This document shows positions 1 to 7,694 of a DNA stretch of 14,697 bases, in pieces. A program made the translations under genes and the position numbers. The DNA comes from Candidatus Gallibacteroides avistercoris (GTDB taxonomy: Bacteria; Bacteroidota; Bacteroidia; Bacteroidales; CHK158-818): positions 1-14,697 of the forward strand of contig DVNA01000035.1 of assembly GCA_018714665.1 (NCBI GenBank). Direction: 5' to 3'. The stretch's first letter is position 1, and each line of letters starts with the position of its first letter. Below the pieces are notes generated by a model that saw only the letters and a program-made list of their open reading frames with translations, was not told where the DNA came from and did not search any database.

Positions 1-891
1 GCTGCGGATGCGGCCTACGTAAACGGGGTCTTTTCCGGCAATTTCCAACGGCATCGGGTAAATTTTGTTGGCAGGGTCGTCCATCAATACAACGCCTTCG
101 GCTTTGGCAAAGGCCTCTTTGGCCATCTCTACCGAGACGGGCGATTCGGTCTCTACCCAGATGGCTTCGGAGTGGGCGCGCATAACGGGTACCCGTACGC
201 AGGTGGCGCTCACCTGGATGTCGGAGTGCATGATTTTGCGCGTTTCGTTGTACATCTTCATCTCTTCTTTGGTATAGAGGTTGTCGGTGAATACATCTAC
301 CTGGGGGATGACGTTGTATGCCAACTGGTAAACGAATTTTTCGACCGTCGGTTTTTCTCCTTTCTGCAATTGGGCAAACTGGGTTTCGAGTTCGGCCATG
401 GCCGATGCTCCTGCCCCGCTGGCTGCCTGGTAGGTGGAGACGTGCACGCGTTTGATGTGCGAAAGTGCTTCGATCGGTTTCAAAGCTACTACCATCTGGA
501 TGGTGGTACAGTTGGGATTGGCGATAATCCCTCTGGGACGTTTCTTGGCATCTTCGCCGTTTACTTCGGGTACGACCAGGGGAACATCTTCGTCCATACG
601 GAAGGCGCTCGAATTGTCTATCATAACGGCGCCGTATCGGGTGATGGTTTCGGCAAACTCTTTGGAGGTACCTGCCCCGGCAGAGGTAAAGGCAATATCC
701 ACGCCTTTAAAGTCGTCGTTGTGTTTCAGCTCTTTTACTTCGTACGCTTTTCCCCGGAAGGTATAGGTTCTGCCTGCACTGCGGGAAGAACCGAAAAGAA
801 CCAGTTCGTCGATCGGAAAATTTCTTTCGTCCAGTACGCGGAGGAACTCTTGTCCTACGGCACCGCTAACGCCAACAATTGCTACTTTCAT
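1..891 (-). CDS. asd: Aspartate-semialdehyde dehydrogenase (3' end cut by window edge)
   Basis: Makes L-aspartate 4-semialdehyde from aspartyl-4-phosphate with NADPH, the branch-point step to lysine/diaminopimelate, threonine and methionine; cytoplasmic. The reverse-strand frame is open for 297 codons from the ATG at 891 to the edge; the family is usually about 330-345 residues, so roughly 40 C-terminal residues lie outside. Visible features: N-terminal nucleotide-binding loop VGVSGAVG (residues 6-13), the phosphate-binding region IDNSSAFRMD (91-100), the catalytic cysteine in ANPNCTT (Cys128), the substrate loop YQAASGAGA, and the Arg/His pair in RVPVMRAHSEA near the end of the visible part. 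The start follows AAGGAAAA. It is divergent from the metallophosphoesterase gene at 1124 with about 230 bases between them. Identification is secure; the only uncertainty is the unseen C-terminus. Confidence 0.96.
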   Translation of the reverse strand, partial: MKVAIVGVSGAVGQEFLRVLDERNFPIDELVLFGSSRSAGRTYTFRGKAYEVKELKHNDDFKGVDIAFTSAGAGTSKEFAETITRYGAVMIDNSSAFRMDEDVPLVVPEVNGEDAKKRPRGIIANPNCTTIQMVVALKPIEALSHIKRVHVSTYQAASGAGASAMAELETQFAQLQKGEKPTVEKFVYQLAYNVIPQVDVFTDNLYTKEEMKMYNETRKIMHSDIQVSATCVRVPVMRAHSEAIWVETESPVSVEMAKEAFAKAEGVVLMDDPANKIYPMPLEIAGKDPVYVGRIRS

Positions 892-972
892 TTTTCCTTG
901 TCTGAATGAATTAATAAATGCTCTTTGGGTGAAAGAGAGTCTTCTGTTTTGATATTGAATATTTTCAGGGTG

Positions 973-980
973 CAAAAATA
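973..980 (-). promoter_or_regulatory. Possible asd promoter -7 box
   Basis: Read on the minus strand this is TATTTTTG, an exact match to the Bacteroidetes -7 consensus TAnnTTTG. I see no good TTTG-type -33 element 19-21 bases further upstream, so the call rests on one box. It would give a 5' leader of about 75 bases for asd. Confidence 0.4.
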
Positions 981-1123
981 CAACATTTTGCCATACATCT
1001 GCCATTCCGTGTTTAAATTTTGCAAAAGCAAAGGGAATCGGTATAGAATTTTTGTATCAAAAGTATATGTATAATAAATACGCTTTTGGAAATATTTGTT
1101 TATTTTGCAACAAAAACATTCGT

Positions 1124-2194
1124 ATGAAAACATTTCCCCTTTTCTGTATTCTCTTTTTTTGTTCTGTCTTTTCCTTTGCTCAGAACCGGGCCGACCGGCA
1201 GTCGTTGACCGATAAAAACGCTTTCTCCATGATTCTGCTGGGCGATCCTCAGGGATATACCAAATATGATATTAACCAGCCTTTGTTCGAGTTGTGTACG
1301 GCGTGGATTGCCGACAATATAGACCAACTCCGTATCAAGGCGGTGTTGTGTACCGGCGACCTTGTCGAGCAGAATGAAAACATGGTGCTTGACCGCCGTA
1401 TGCTCAACCAGACCAGCCGGGAGATGTGGGAGGCGGCTTCCCGTGCGCTGGCAAGACTGGACAACAAGGTGCCTTATATTATTTCGGCCGGGAACCACGA
1501 GTACGGTTATAAAAAGGCTGAGAACGGAATGACCCATTTCCCCGAGTATATAACGTTCGAGCGGAATTCGGCATGGCGGGATATTTGCGTAAGTTCCATC
1601 CCGAACCGCAACGGGGTGGTATCGTTGGAAAATGCTGCTTTTGAATTCGACGATCCTCATTGGGGAAAGTTGTTGGTCATTACCTCCGAATTTGCTCCGC
1701 GCGATCAGGTGCTCGACTGGGCCCGGGAGCTGGTAGCCAGTGAGAAATACAAAAATCACAAGGTCATTTTTATGACCCATTCGTTTTTGCGGCACAAGAC
1801 GGCTGAGAGGATACAACAGGAGGGGTATAAGATTTCTCCCAGGAATTGGGGAGAGGATATTTGGAAGAAACTGATCGAACCGTCGTCCAATATTTTCCTG
1901 GTAATATGCGGCCATACGGGCACTCCCGGAGACTTTGAAGAGTCGGTGGCCTATCGGGTAGATAAAAACTCGGCGGGGAAACCGGTACACCAGATGATGT
2001 TCAACGTTCAGGTACTCGGCGGAGGATGGGAAGGCAACGGCGGAGATGGCTGGTTGCGTATCTTGGAGTTTATGCCGGATGGGAAAACCATCAAGGTACG
2101 AACCTATTCTCCTCTTTTCGGCATCTCTCCATCGACCAAACATTTGGCACACCGTACCGGGGCTTGTGATCAGTTTGATATGGTTGTCGAATAG
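1124..2194 (+). CDS. Exported calcineurin-like metallophosphoesterase
   Basis: Predicted metal-dependent phosphoesterase of 356 residues with a signal peptide (hydrophobic residues 4-19, likely cleavage after SFA before Gln20), so it acts in the periplasm or at the surface. The metal-binding motifs come in family order: GDPQ (40-43), GDLVEQN (78-84), GNHE (123-126), MTHS with His219, and CGHTG (262-266). The last motif is normally GHxH; here the second histidine position is glycine (see findings). The substrate cannot be told from sequence. The frame stays open back to an ATG at 1052, but the intervening codons are AT-rich and not protein-like, and only the ATG at 1124 gives a clean signal peptide. 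It is divergent from asd; the antiporter gene follows after 221 bases and probably has its own promoter. Confidence 0.85.
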   Translation: MKTFPLFCILFFCSVFSFAQNRADRQSLTDKNAFSMILLGDPQGYTKYDINQPLFELCTAWIADNIDQLRIKAVLCTGDLVEQNENMVLDRRMLNQTSREMWEAASRALARLDNKVPYIISAGNHEYGYKKAENGMTHFPEYITFERNSAWRDICVSSIPNRNGVVSLENAAFEFDDPHWGKLLVITSEFAPRDQVLDWARELVASEKYKNHKVIFMTHSFLRHKTAERIQQEGYKISPRNWGEDIWKKLIEPSSNIFLVICGHTGTPGDFEESVAYRVDKNSAGKPVHQMMFNVQVLGGGWEGNGGDGWLRILEFMPDGKTIKVRTYSPLFGISPSTKHLAHRTGACDQFDMVVE

Positions 2195-2252
2195 ACGGTG
2201 TCTGGACGAAAATAAAATGCCGGGATTCTTGGATGTGCACGGAAAAAGGCTT

Positions 2253-2278
2253 AAACGGACGGGATAAAAACGGACGGG
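2253..2278. repeat. Pair of 11-base direct repeats in intergenic DNA
   Basis: AAACGGACGGG occurs at 2253-2263 and again at 2268-2278, separated by ATAA (15-base period), in the 221-base gap between the phosphoesterase and the antiporter. The second copy runs into a T-run, and AAAAAC/GTTTTT around it (2266-2283) could form a weak AT-rich hairpin. No function is established; it could be a duplication, a protein-binding site or part of a poor terminator. Confidence 0.5.
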
Positions 2279-2370
2279 TTTTTGAATAGCTTGTAGGGGG
2301 ATAACTCCCGAGATGGAAAAGATTCTTAAAAAAAAGAAACATCCCGTGCTTTTTGACGGTTATTTTTTGC

Positions 2371-2378
2371 TATTTTTG
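2371..2378 (+). promoter_or_regulatory. Probable promoter -7 box of the antiporter gene
   Basis: TATTTTTG matches TAnnTTTG exactly and lies 37 bases before the antiporter ATG. The nearest TTTG upstream (2352-2355) is only 15 bases away instead of the usual 19-21, so the -33 element is imperfect. A purine-rich stretch (AGGAGAAGG, 2384-2392) sits between box and start, too far from the ATG to be a normal ribosome binding site. Confidence 0.5.
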
Positions 2379-2415
2379 CAAACAGGAGAAGGATAACCCT
2401 TTTTAAATAGAAGAC

Positions 2416-4608
2416 ATGAATTTACTCGCCATATTACCCTCCATTCCGTTTACCAATCCGGTGTTGATTTTTTTCATCGTATTGACCATCATTTTGTTGG
2501 CCCCGTTGTTGTTGAATAAATTGCGTATCCCGCACATCATCGGGTTGATTATTGCCGGGATGTTGGTGGGGCCCAACGGTTTGGGCCTTGTCTTGCGGGA
2601 TAACAGCTTTGAAATCTTCGGGAAGGTGGGGTTGCTCTATTTGATGTTCCTGGCCGGGTTGGAAATGGATATCAATGACTTTAAGAAAAACAAGGCGAAA
2701 GGCATCACCTTCGGGATATATACCTTTCTGGTACCGATGTTCCTGGGAACGGTTATCAGTTATTATATGCTCCATTTCTCGCTGGTTACTTCGGTGCTGT
2801 TGGCCAGTATGTATGCCTCTCATACATTGGTGGCGTATCCGATTGTCAGTCGGTATGGTATTTCGCGTACCTCCTCTGTAACCATTACGATAGCCGGAAC
2901 CATCATCACCGTTTTTCTGGCATTGCTTATCTTGGCGGTGATTACGGGGATGTATCACGGGCAGATCAATGAGCTGTTTTGGATTCGGCTGTTTATCTCC
3001 ATATCGGTCTATTGTGCTTTCGTTATTTTTGCCTATCCCCGCATTACCCGGTGGTTCTTGAAAAAATACGACGATAATGTCGCCCAATACATTTTTATTC
3101 TGGCATTGGTCTTTTGTGCTTCGTTCTTGGCGGAGCTGGCCGGATTGGAGGGCATTATCGGTGCGTTTCTGGCCGGGGTTGTCTTGAACCGGTTTATCCC
3201 GGCGGTCTCTCCGTTGATGAACCGGATAGAGTTTGTGGGGAATGCGCTGTTTATTCCCTATTTTCTGATCGGGGTAGGGATGCTTATCGATTTGAAGGTG
3301 TTGTTCAGTAGCCAGCAGGCATTGATCGTGGCTGCCAATATGTCTATTGTGGCGACGATCTCCAAATGGATAGCCGCCTGGATGACACAGAAGACCTTCC
3401 GGTTGTCCAAGGTAGATCGGAATATGATCTTCGGGCTCAGCAACGGACAGGCGGCTGCTACGTTGGCCGCCGTGTTGATTGGTCATGCAATCATTATCGG
3501 GACGGATGAGTCGGGGCTTCCCATTCGGTTGTTGAACGACGATGTGTTGAACGGTACCATTATCATGATATTGGTAACGTGTACCATCAGTTCGTTTGTT
3601 ACCGAGAAGGCTGCAAGGGAGTTGGTTACCCAACAGAAGAACCAGGAGAAAAACAACACGGTCGATACCGATGAAGAGCGGATACTGATTCCGGTGGCCA
3701 ATCCCTCGACCATAGAAAACCTGGTCAATTTGGCCTTGCTGTTGAAGAAACCCAAAAAGAAAGTTCCCCTGTATGCCTTGTTTGTAACGGATGACAACAA
3801 GAACGAGAACGATAAAAATTACAGTGCGAAATATGCTCTGGGCAAAGCTGCCGAAGTGGCTTCGGCTACCGATAACCCGATAGAGACCATCTCCCGCTAT
3901 GATTTGAATATTGCCAGCGGTATTTTGCATACCATCAAGGAAAAAGGTATTTCGGAGATTGTCATCGGGTTACACCATAAAACCAACATCGTGGATACCT
4001 TCTTCGGTACCAAGACTGAGGCCTTGCTGAAAGGTACCAACAAGATGGTATTCATCTCCAAATGTGTTATCCCGGCGGGAACCTTTACCCGTATCGTGAT
4101 TGCCGTCCCGGAAAAGGCTGAATATGAAACCGGGTTTGTAAAGTGGGTGGACCGTATCGCCAATATCGCCAAACAGGTGGGATGCCGGGCCATTTTCTAC
4201 GCCCCCGTTGAAACTTTGAAACGTATTCGCTTGGTACTTATCAAGGGGAACTACCGTATTCGCAATGAGTTTGAGATTCTTGATAGGTGGGAAGATTTGT
4301 TAATGCTTACCAACGTGGTGCTGCCCGACGACCTTTTTGTGGTGGTAAGTGCACGCCACACTTCTATTTCGTACAATTCGGAGTTTGACAATTTGCCGGT
4401 ACAACTGTCGCGCTATTTTGCCGATAACAACCTGTTGCTGGTCTATCCCGAACAGTTCGGGCCGCACATTGATACGGTATTTTTTAGCGATCCCATGTCG
4501 ATGGATATACAACATGACTATACCGGAAGCATCCGGATACGGAAATACCTCAAATGGTTGAAGTGGCCGTTTGTGAAGAATAAAGATTACAAGAATCTCC
4601 GAAAATAA
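2416..4608 (+). CDS. CPA2-family cation:proton antiporter with C-terminal USP-like domains
   Basis: Inner-membrane monovalent cation/proton exchanger of the KefB/NapA-like (CPA2) type; 730 residues. Residues about 13-400 are a chain of hydrophobic segments with family hallmarks: GLIIAGMLVGPNGLG (43-57), FLAGLEMD (78-85), LAGLEGIIGAFLAGVVLNR (241-259), YFLIGVGMLID (282-292) and GLSNGQAAATLAAVLIGHA (340-358). A charged linker (401-420, rich in Q, N, E and D) leads to a soluble half of about 310 residues with two universal-stress-protein-like repeats, starting near ILIPVANPS (423) and FTRIVIAVPE (557); the first contains VIGLHHKTN. This half is probably cytoplasmic and regulatory. The site that holds a conserved Asp in many CPA2 proteins reads GTIITVFLALL (161-171), with Val166 there (see findings). 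The ion transported (Na+ or K+) cannot be told. The exported GH99-like gene starts 34 bases downstream. Confidence 0.9.
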   Translation: MNLLAILPSIPFTNPVLIFFIVLTIILLAPLLLNKLRIPHIIGLIIAGMLVGPNGLGLVLRDNSFEIFGKVGLLYLMFLAGLEMDINDFKKNKAKGITFGIYTFLVPMFLGTVISYYMLHFSLVTSVLLASMYASHTLVAYPIVSRYGISRTSSVTITIAGTIITVFLALLILAVITGMYHGQINELFWIRLFISISVYCAFVIFAYPRITRWFLKKYDDNVAQYIFILALVFCASFLAELAGLEGIIGAFLAGVVLNRFIPAVSPLMNRIEFVGNALFIPYFLIGVGMLIDLKVLFSSQQALIVAANMSIVATISKWIAAWMTQKTFRLSKVDRNMIFGLSNGQAAATLAAVLIGHAIIIGTDESGLPIRLLNDDVLNGTIIMILVTCTISSFVTEKAARELVTQQKNQEKNNTVDTDEERILIPVANPSTIENLVNLALLLKKPKKKVPLYALFVTDDNKNENDKNYSAKYALGKAAEVASATDNPIETISRYDLNIASGILHTIKEKGISEIVIGLHHKTNIVDTFFGTKTEALLKGTNKMVFISKCVIPAGTFTRIVIAVPEKAEYETGFVKWVDRIANIAKQVGCRAIFYAPVETLKRIRLVLIKGNYRIRNEFEILDRWEDLLMLTNVVLPDDLFVVVSARHTSISYNSEFDNLPVQLSRYFADNNLLLVYPEQFGPHIDTVFFSDPMSMDIQHDYTGSIRIRKYLKWLKWPFVKNKDYKNLRK

Positions 4609-4642
4609 GTTGTTTTAGCCCCTTTGGTAAATTGATTTTGTT

Positions 4643-5821
4643 ATGATGAAATTATTGTGTACAGCATTGATTACTTTCCTTTGTTGTTTGACCCTCTTTG
4701 CACAAAAAGAAAAGAGACAGTACGATGTAGCGGCCTTTTTGTATCCGGCATACGCTTCGGACGACCCCCGGTTGAGGCCCTTCTGGCCCATGGGTATCGG
4801 CGAATGGGAGACCGTGATGACCATGCAGCAACGTAATCCGGGACACTATTGGAACCGCAAGCCCTTGTGGGGCTATATCAACGAGGCCGATCCGGCTGTC
4901 ATGTCGATGGAGATAGAACAGGCTACCCGCCATGGCGTCAATGTCTTTATCTTCGACTGGTACTGGTTCGACGGTCGCCCGTTTATGGAGACCACCCTGA
5001 ACAACGGATTCCTGAAAGCCGATAATGTCGATAAGATGAAGTTCTATCTGATGTGGGCCAACCACGATGTGTTGAACCTTTGGGATACCCGTTTGGCACA
5101 ATTTAATGAGAATAACGTCATTTGGACGGGAAAGGTGGACCGCGATGAGTTTGAAAAAATTTGCAAGCGCAATATCGAAAAATACTTTAAACATCCGCAA
5201 TATTATAAAATCGACGGGAAGCCGGTTTTTATGATATACGATATTCCCCAGCTGATTGCCGGGCTCGGAGGCATAGAGCAGACGGCAGATGCACTGAAAT
5301 GGTTTAAGGAGGAGGTGAAACGGGCCGGATTCCCGGGATTGGAGCTGCAACTGACCATGTGGAGCATCAACGTCAATTACAGCGGTTTTGACGGGAGTAA
5401 GAGTCAAAATCCGGAAAACGATTTTATAAAGAAGTTAGGCTTTACCAGCGCTACACATTACCAGTTTGCCCATTTTGCCAATGTGGATGAAGAGTATATG
5501 AAAATCATGGAACAGGTTCAACGGGAGTGGGTACGGATAGATTCGGTATTCGATTTGGTATATTATCCGCATATCAGTGTAGGGTGGGACAACAGCCCCC
5601 GTACGGTTCGCAGTGCGGTAGTCAAGAACAATACGCCGGAGAACTTCGAGAAGGCGCTGCGTATGGCCCGCGATTACGTTGACAGCCACCCCGACCAGGC
5701 CCCGCTGGTTACCATCAACAGCTGGAACGAGTGGACCGAGACCAGTTACCTGATGCCGTGCAATGTATTTGGATACGGTTATTTGGAAGCGGTCAAGAAA
5801 GTATTTAAGGAGCAGGAATAG
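4643..5821 (+). CDS. Exported GH99/WbsX-like (glycoside hydrolase family 99-like) protein
   Basis: 392-residue protein with a signal peptide (residues 3-20, cleavage likely after Ala20 before Gln21). It belongs to the glycoside hydrolase 99-like/WbsX superfamily: an (alpha/beta)8-type fold with YDVAAFLYPAY at the first strand (27-37), HGVNVFIFDWYWFDG about residue 97, GKPVFMIYD, and the C-terminal hallmark WNEWTET (361-367), whose two glutamates (Glu363 and Glu366) match the WNEWxE catalytic signature of the family. Family members act on mannose-rich glycans or take part in polysaccharide synthesis; the secretion signal favours a periplasmic or surface hydrolase here, but the substrate is unknown. 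Two adjacent ATGs (4643, 4646) are both usable. It lies 34 bases after the antiporter gene with no clear promoter between, so co-transcription is likely, and it ends at a strong terminator. Confidence 0.85.
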   Translation: MMKLLCTALITFLCCLTLFAQKEKRQYDVAAFLYPAYASDDPRLRPFWPMGIGEWETVMTMQQRNPGHYWNRKPLWGYINEADPAVMSMEIEQATRHGVNVFIFDWYWFDGRPFMETTLNNGFLKADNVDKMKFYLMWANHDVLNLWDTRLAQFNENNVIWTGKVDRDEFEKICKRNIEKYFKHPQYYKIDGKPVFMIYDIPQLIAGLGGIEQTADALKWFKEEVKRAGFPGLELQLTMWSINVNYSGFDGSKSQNPENDFIKKLGFTSATHYQFAHFANVDEEYMKIMEQVQREWVRIDSVFDLVYYPHISVGWDNSPRTVRSAVVKNNTPENFEKALRMARDYVDSHPDQAPLVTINSWNEWTETSYLMPCNVFGYGYLEAVKKVFKEQE

Positions 5822-5838
5822 CGAGGGTACAGATATGG

Positions 5839-5869
5839 AAAAAGCCGAAGAAAACATCTTCGGCTTTTT
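5839..5869. terminator. Bidirectional intrinsic terminator
   Basis: A perfect 12-bp inverted repeat (AAAAAGCCGAAG at 5839-5850, CTTCGGCTTTTT at 5858-5869) with a 7-base loop. It has T-runs on both strands, so it can end the plus-strand GH99-like transcript and the convergent minus-strand Cys-rich peptide gene. Confidence 0.9.
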
Positions 5870-5884
5870 GTTTTGGCCTGTGGT

Positions 5885-6109
5885 CTATTGGTTTTTAGAC
5901 GGATTTTTTCGCGCAGGTTTGACGCACGCTTTTTGGGGACAATCGCAATCTTTCTTTTTTTTATCCGGACAGTCTGCCTGTTTTTTGCAGGTCGATTTGG
6001 GCGTGCAACATTCGCTTTTTGCTTTCTCTCTCTTTTCCGTCTGGGCGATGGCTCCGGTGGCGGTAATGCCGGCGAGGGCCATGCACATGAAAAATAATCT
6101 TTTTTTCAT
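5885..6109 (-). CDS. Small exported Cys/Lys-rich peptide of unknown function
   Basis: 74-residue hypothetical protein. Residues 1-22 form a clear signal peptide (MKKR, a hydrophobic core, cleavage likely after AIA before Gln23). The mature part of about 52 residues is highly basic and holds seven cysteines (34, 35, 41, 47, 55, 57 and 62) among runs of lysine (KKKK at 50-53) and four prolines. The pattern ECC-x5-C-x5-C-x7-C-x-C-x4-C suggests disulfides or metal binding, but I recognise no family. It has its own probable promoter (6136-6166) and a terminator just past the stop, which supports a real stand-alone gene rather than a chance ORF. It is convergent with the GH99-like gene and divergent from tcdA. 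Confidence 0.7.
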   Translation of the reverse strand: MKKRLFFMCMALAGITATGAIAQTEKREKAKSECCTPKSTCKKQADCPDKKKKDCDCPQKACVKPARKNPSKNQ

Positions 6110-6135
6110 CTGTCATTCTTTTTTGAGTTACCTTG

Positions 6136-6166
6136 CAAATATCGTCGTTTACCGGTCGTCAACAAC
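6136..6166 (-). promoter_or_regulatory. Probable promoter of the Cys-rich peptide gene
   Basis: On the minus strand: GTTG (6163-6166), 19 bases, then GATATTTG (6136-6143). Each box is one base from the Bacteroidetes TTTG / TAnnTTTG consensus and the spacing is right. The predicted transcript start gives a 5' leader of about 20 bases. Confidence 0.5.
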
Positions 6167-6262
6167 CCAATAGCTTCTAATTATCCCTAAATGCCTTTAT
6201 GCAAAAGTTCTTTACGAAGTGTAAAAGATCTGTGGCGAAAACTGAAAAATTTCAGGTAAAAC

Positions 6263-6294
6263 TTCCCGATAAAAAGAAGAAAACCGTATCTTCG
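6263..6294 (+). promoter_or_regulatory. Possible promoter of the tcdA operon
   Basis: TTCC (6263-6266), a 20-base spacer, then TATCTTCG (6287-6294), which is one base from TAnnTTTG. It lies 21 bases before the tcdA ATG. The -33 box is poor, so this is tentative. The rest of the 206-base gap between the divergent genes shows no other clear element. Confidence 0.4.
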
Positions 6295-6315
6295 TCATTC
6301 AAAAAGATGTAGCAA

Positions 6316-7035
6316 ATGGAAACATGGCTGAGTCGGACGGTACAACTGTTGGGCGAAGAGAAGATGGAGCGGCTCCAACAGGCGTCGGTACTGGTTGCCG
6401 GAGTGGGAGGCGTTGGCGGTTATGCCGCCGAGCTGCTTGTCCGGGCCGGTGTCGGGAATTTGACGATTGTGGATGCCGATTCGGTTTCGCTCTCCAACAT
6501 CAATCGGCAGTTGATAGCCTTGCACAGTACGGTCGGGAGGGACAAGGTAGAGGTCTTGGCTTCCCGTCTTAAAGCGATTAATCCGCAGCTCGGGTTGCAG
6601 ACGCTCAAACTTTTTCTCGATGAGGAGGAGATTACCCGCATATTGACCCAATACCGTTTCGATTACATCGTAGATGCCATCGATACGTTGGCTCCCAAGG
6701 TGTCGTTGATCTGCACGGCCAAGCGGTTGAAACAGCAGATCATCTCGTCGATGGGTGCCGGAGGAAGGATCGACCCGACAAAGATTCAATATGCCGACAT
6801 CTCCAAAACCTATCATTGCTCGCTGGCCAGGGCCGTACGCAGGCAGTTGCAGAAGCGGGGTATCAACAGCGGGGTCAAGGTAGTCTTTTCTACCGAACAG
6901 GTAAGACGCGAAGCCATTATCGCTACGGACGATGAACGGAACAAAAAATCGACCGTGGGTACCATTTCGTATCTTCCTCCCCTGTTCGGCTGCTTTTTGG
7001 CTGCCCACGTCATTCAAAAAATATCCGGACTATGA
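6316..7035 (+). CDS. tcdA: tRNA threonylcarbamoyladenosine dehydratase (ThiF/E1 family)
   Basis: 239-residue cytoplasmic enzyme that uses ATP to dehydrate t6A at position 37 of ANN-decoding tRNAs into cyclic ct6A. The Rossmann ATP-binding motif GVGGVGG is at 29-35, followed by the E1-type VDADSVSLSNINRQ (52-65) with Asp55, Asn61 and Arg64, and the ATP-contacting Lys77. TcdA-specific stretches are SSMGAGGRIDPTKI (144-157) and DISKTYHCSLARAVRR (161-176). These separate it from ThiF and MoeB; there is no ubiquitin-like partner nearby and no paired-cysteine zinc site is seen. It is the first gene of a tight plus-strand set and overlaps the next gene by ATGA, so the two are probably translationally coupled. 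A SufE-family gene lies 3.7 kb downstream, relevant because the E. coli homologue (CsdL) interacts with the SufE paralogue CsdE. Confidence 0.93.
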   Translation: METWLSRTVQLLGEEKMERLQQASVLVAGVGGVGGYAAELLVRAGVGNLTIVDADSVSLSNINRQLIALHSTVGRDKVEVLASRLKAINPQLGLQTLKLFLDEEEITRILTQYRFDYIVDAIDTLAPKVSLICTAKRLKQQIISSMGAGGRIDPTKIQYADISKTYHCSLARAVRRQLQKRGINSGVKVVFSTEQVRREAIIATDDERNKKSTVGTISYLPPLFGCFLAAHVIQKISGL

Positions 7036-7682
7036 TTGAGATAAAGAATATTTGTAAAAGTTTTGGCCCCTTGCAGGTACTCAAAGAGGTATCCACCACG
7101 ATCAACCGGGGAGAGATTGTCTCCATTGTCGGGGCAAGCGGAGCCGGAAAGACCACCTTGTTACAGATTGTCGGGACGCTTGACAAGCCCGACTCCGGAG
7201 AGGTATTGTACGACCAGGTGGATGTTACCCGGTTATCCGAGAAGGAGGTGGCACTCTTTCGGAATAAGAATATCGGGTTCGTGTTTCAGTTCCACCAGTT
7301 GCTGCCGGAGTTCTCGGCATTGGAGAATGTGATGATTCCGGCTCTTATCGCCAAAGAAAAACCCGCTGATGCCGAAAAACGGGCCAAAGAGATACTCTCT
7401 TTCTTGAAACTGTCCGACCGGGAAAACCATAAACCGGCCCAGTTGTCCGGGGGCGAAAAGCAACGCATTGCCGTTGCCCGGGCATTGATCAACCGGCCCG
7501 CGGTAATCCTTGCCGACGAGCCGTCGGGGAGCCTCGATACCCAAAACAAACTGGAATTGCACCAGTTGTTCTTTGATTTGAGAAACGAGTTTAATCAGAC
7601 GTTTGTCATCGTTACCCACGATGAGTCGCTCTCCCGGATGACCGATCGGGTAATTCACATGAAAGACGGTGTTATCTTGTAG
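7032..7682 (+). CDS. lolD: LolD-like ABC transporter ATP-binding protein
   Basis: 216-residue ATPase of the LolD/MacB (lipoprotein-release and efflux) class. It shows Walker A GASGAGKTT (34-42), the Q-loop in FVFQFHQLLPEFSALENV, the signature LSGGEKQR, Walker B VILADEPSGSLD and the H-loop VTHD. The FQFHQLLPEFSALENV stretch and the short length are typical of LolD, which powers transfer of outer-membrane lipoproteins from the inner membrane with LolC/E-type permeases. No permease gene is in the window, so the partner must be encoded elsewhere; membership in another MacB-like exporter is possible. The ATG overlaps the tcdA stop (ATGA), and a lipoprotein gene follows 12 bases after the stop. Confidence 0.88.
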   Translation: MIEIKNICKSFGPLQVLKEVSTTINRGEIVSIVGASGAGKTTLLQIVGTLDKPDSGEVLYDQVDVTRLSEKEVALFRNKNIGFVFQFHQLLPEFSALENVMIPALIAKEKPADAEKRAKEILSFLKLSDRENHKPAQLSGGEKQRIAVARALINRPAVILADEPSGSLDTQNKLELHQLFFDLRNEFNQTFVIVTHDESLSRMTDRVIHMKDGVIL

Positions 7683-7694
7683 CACGAAGTGAAC

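Noticed and set aside
172..909. 245-codon plus-strand open frame over asd
   Set aside because: It is antisense to a clearly coding asd gene and has no recognisable protein features.
1052..1123. N-terminal extension of the metallophosphoesterase to an ATG at 1052
   Set aside because: The extra 24 codons are AT-rich and would put the signal peptide inside the protein; the ATG at 1124 gives a standard signal peptide.
2434..3930. 498-codon minus-strand open frame over the antiporter
   Set aside because: It is a shadow of the membrane-protein gene; its Gln/His/Arg-rich translation is an artefact of the complementary strand.
5763..6173. 136-codon plus-strand frame across 5839-6109
   Set aside because: It overlaps the end of the GH99-like gene, runs through the terminator and is antisense to the signal-peptide gene at 5885-6109.
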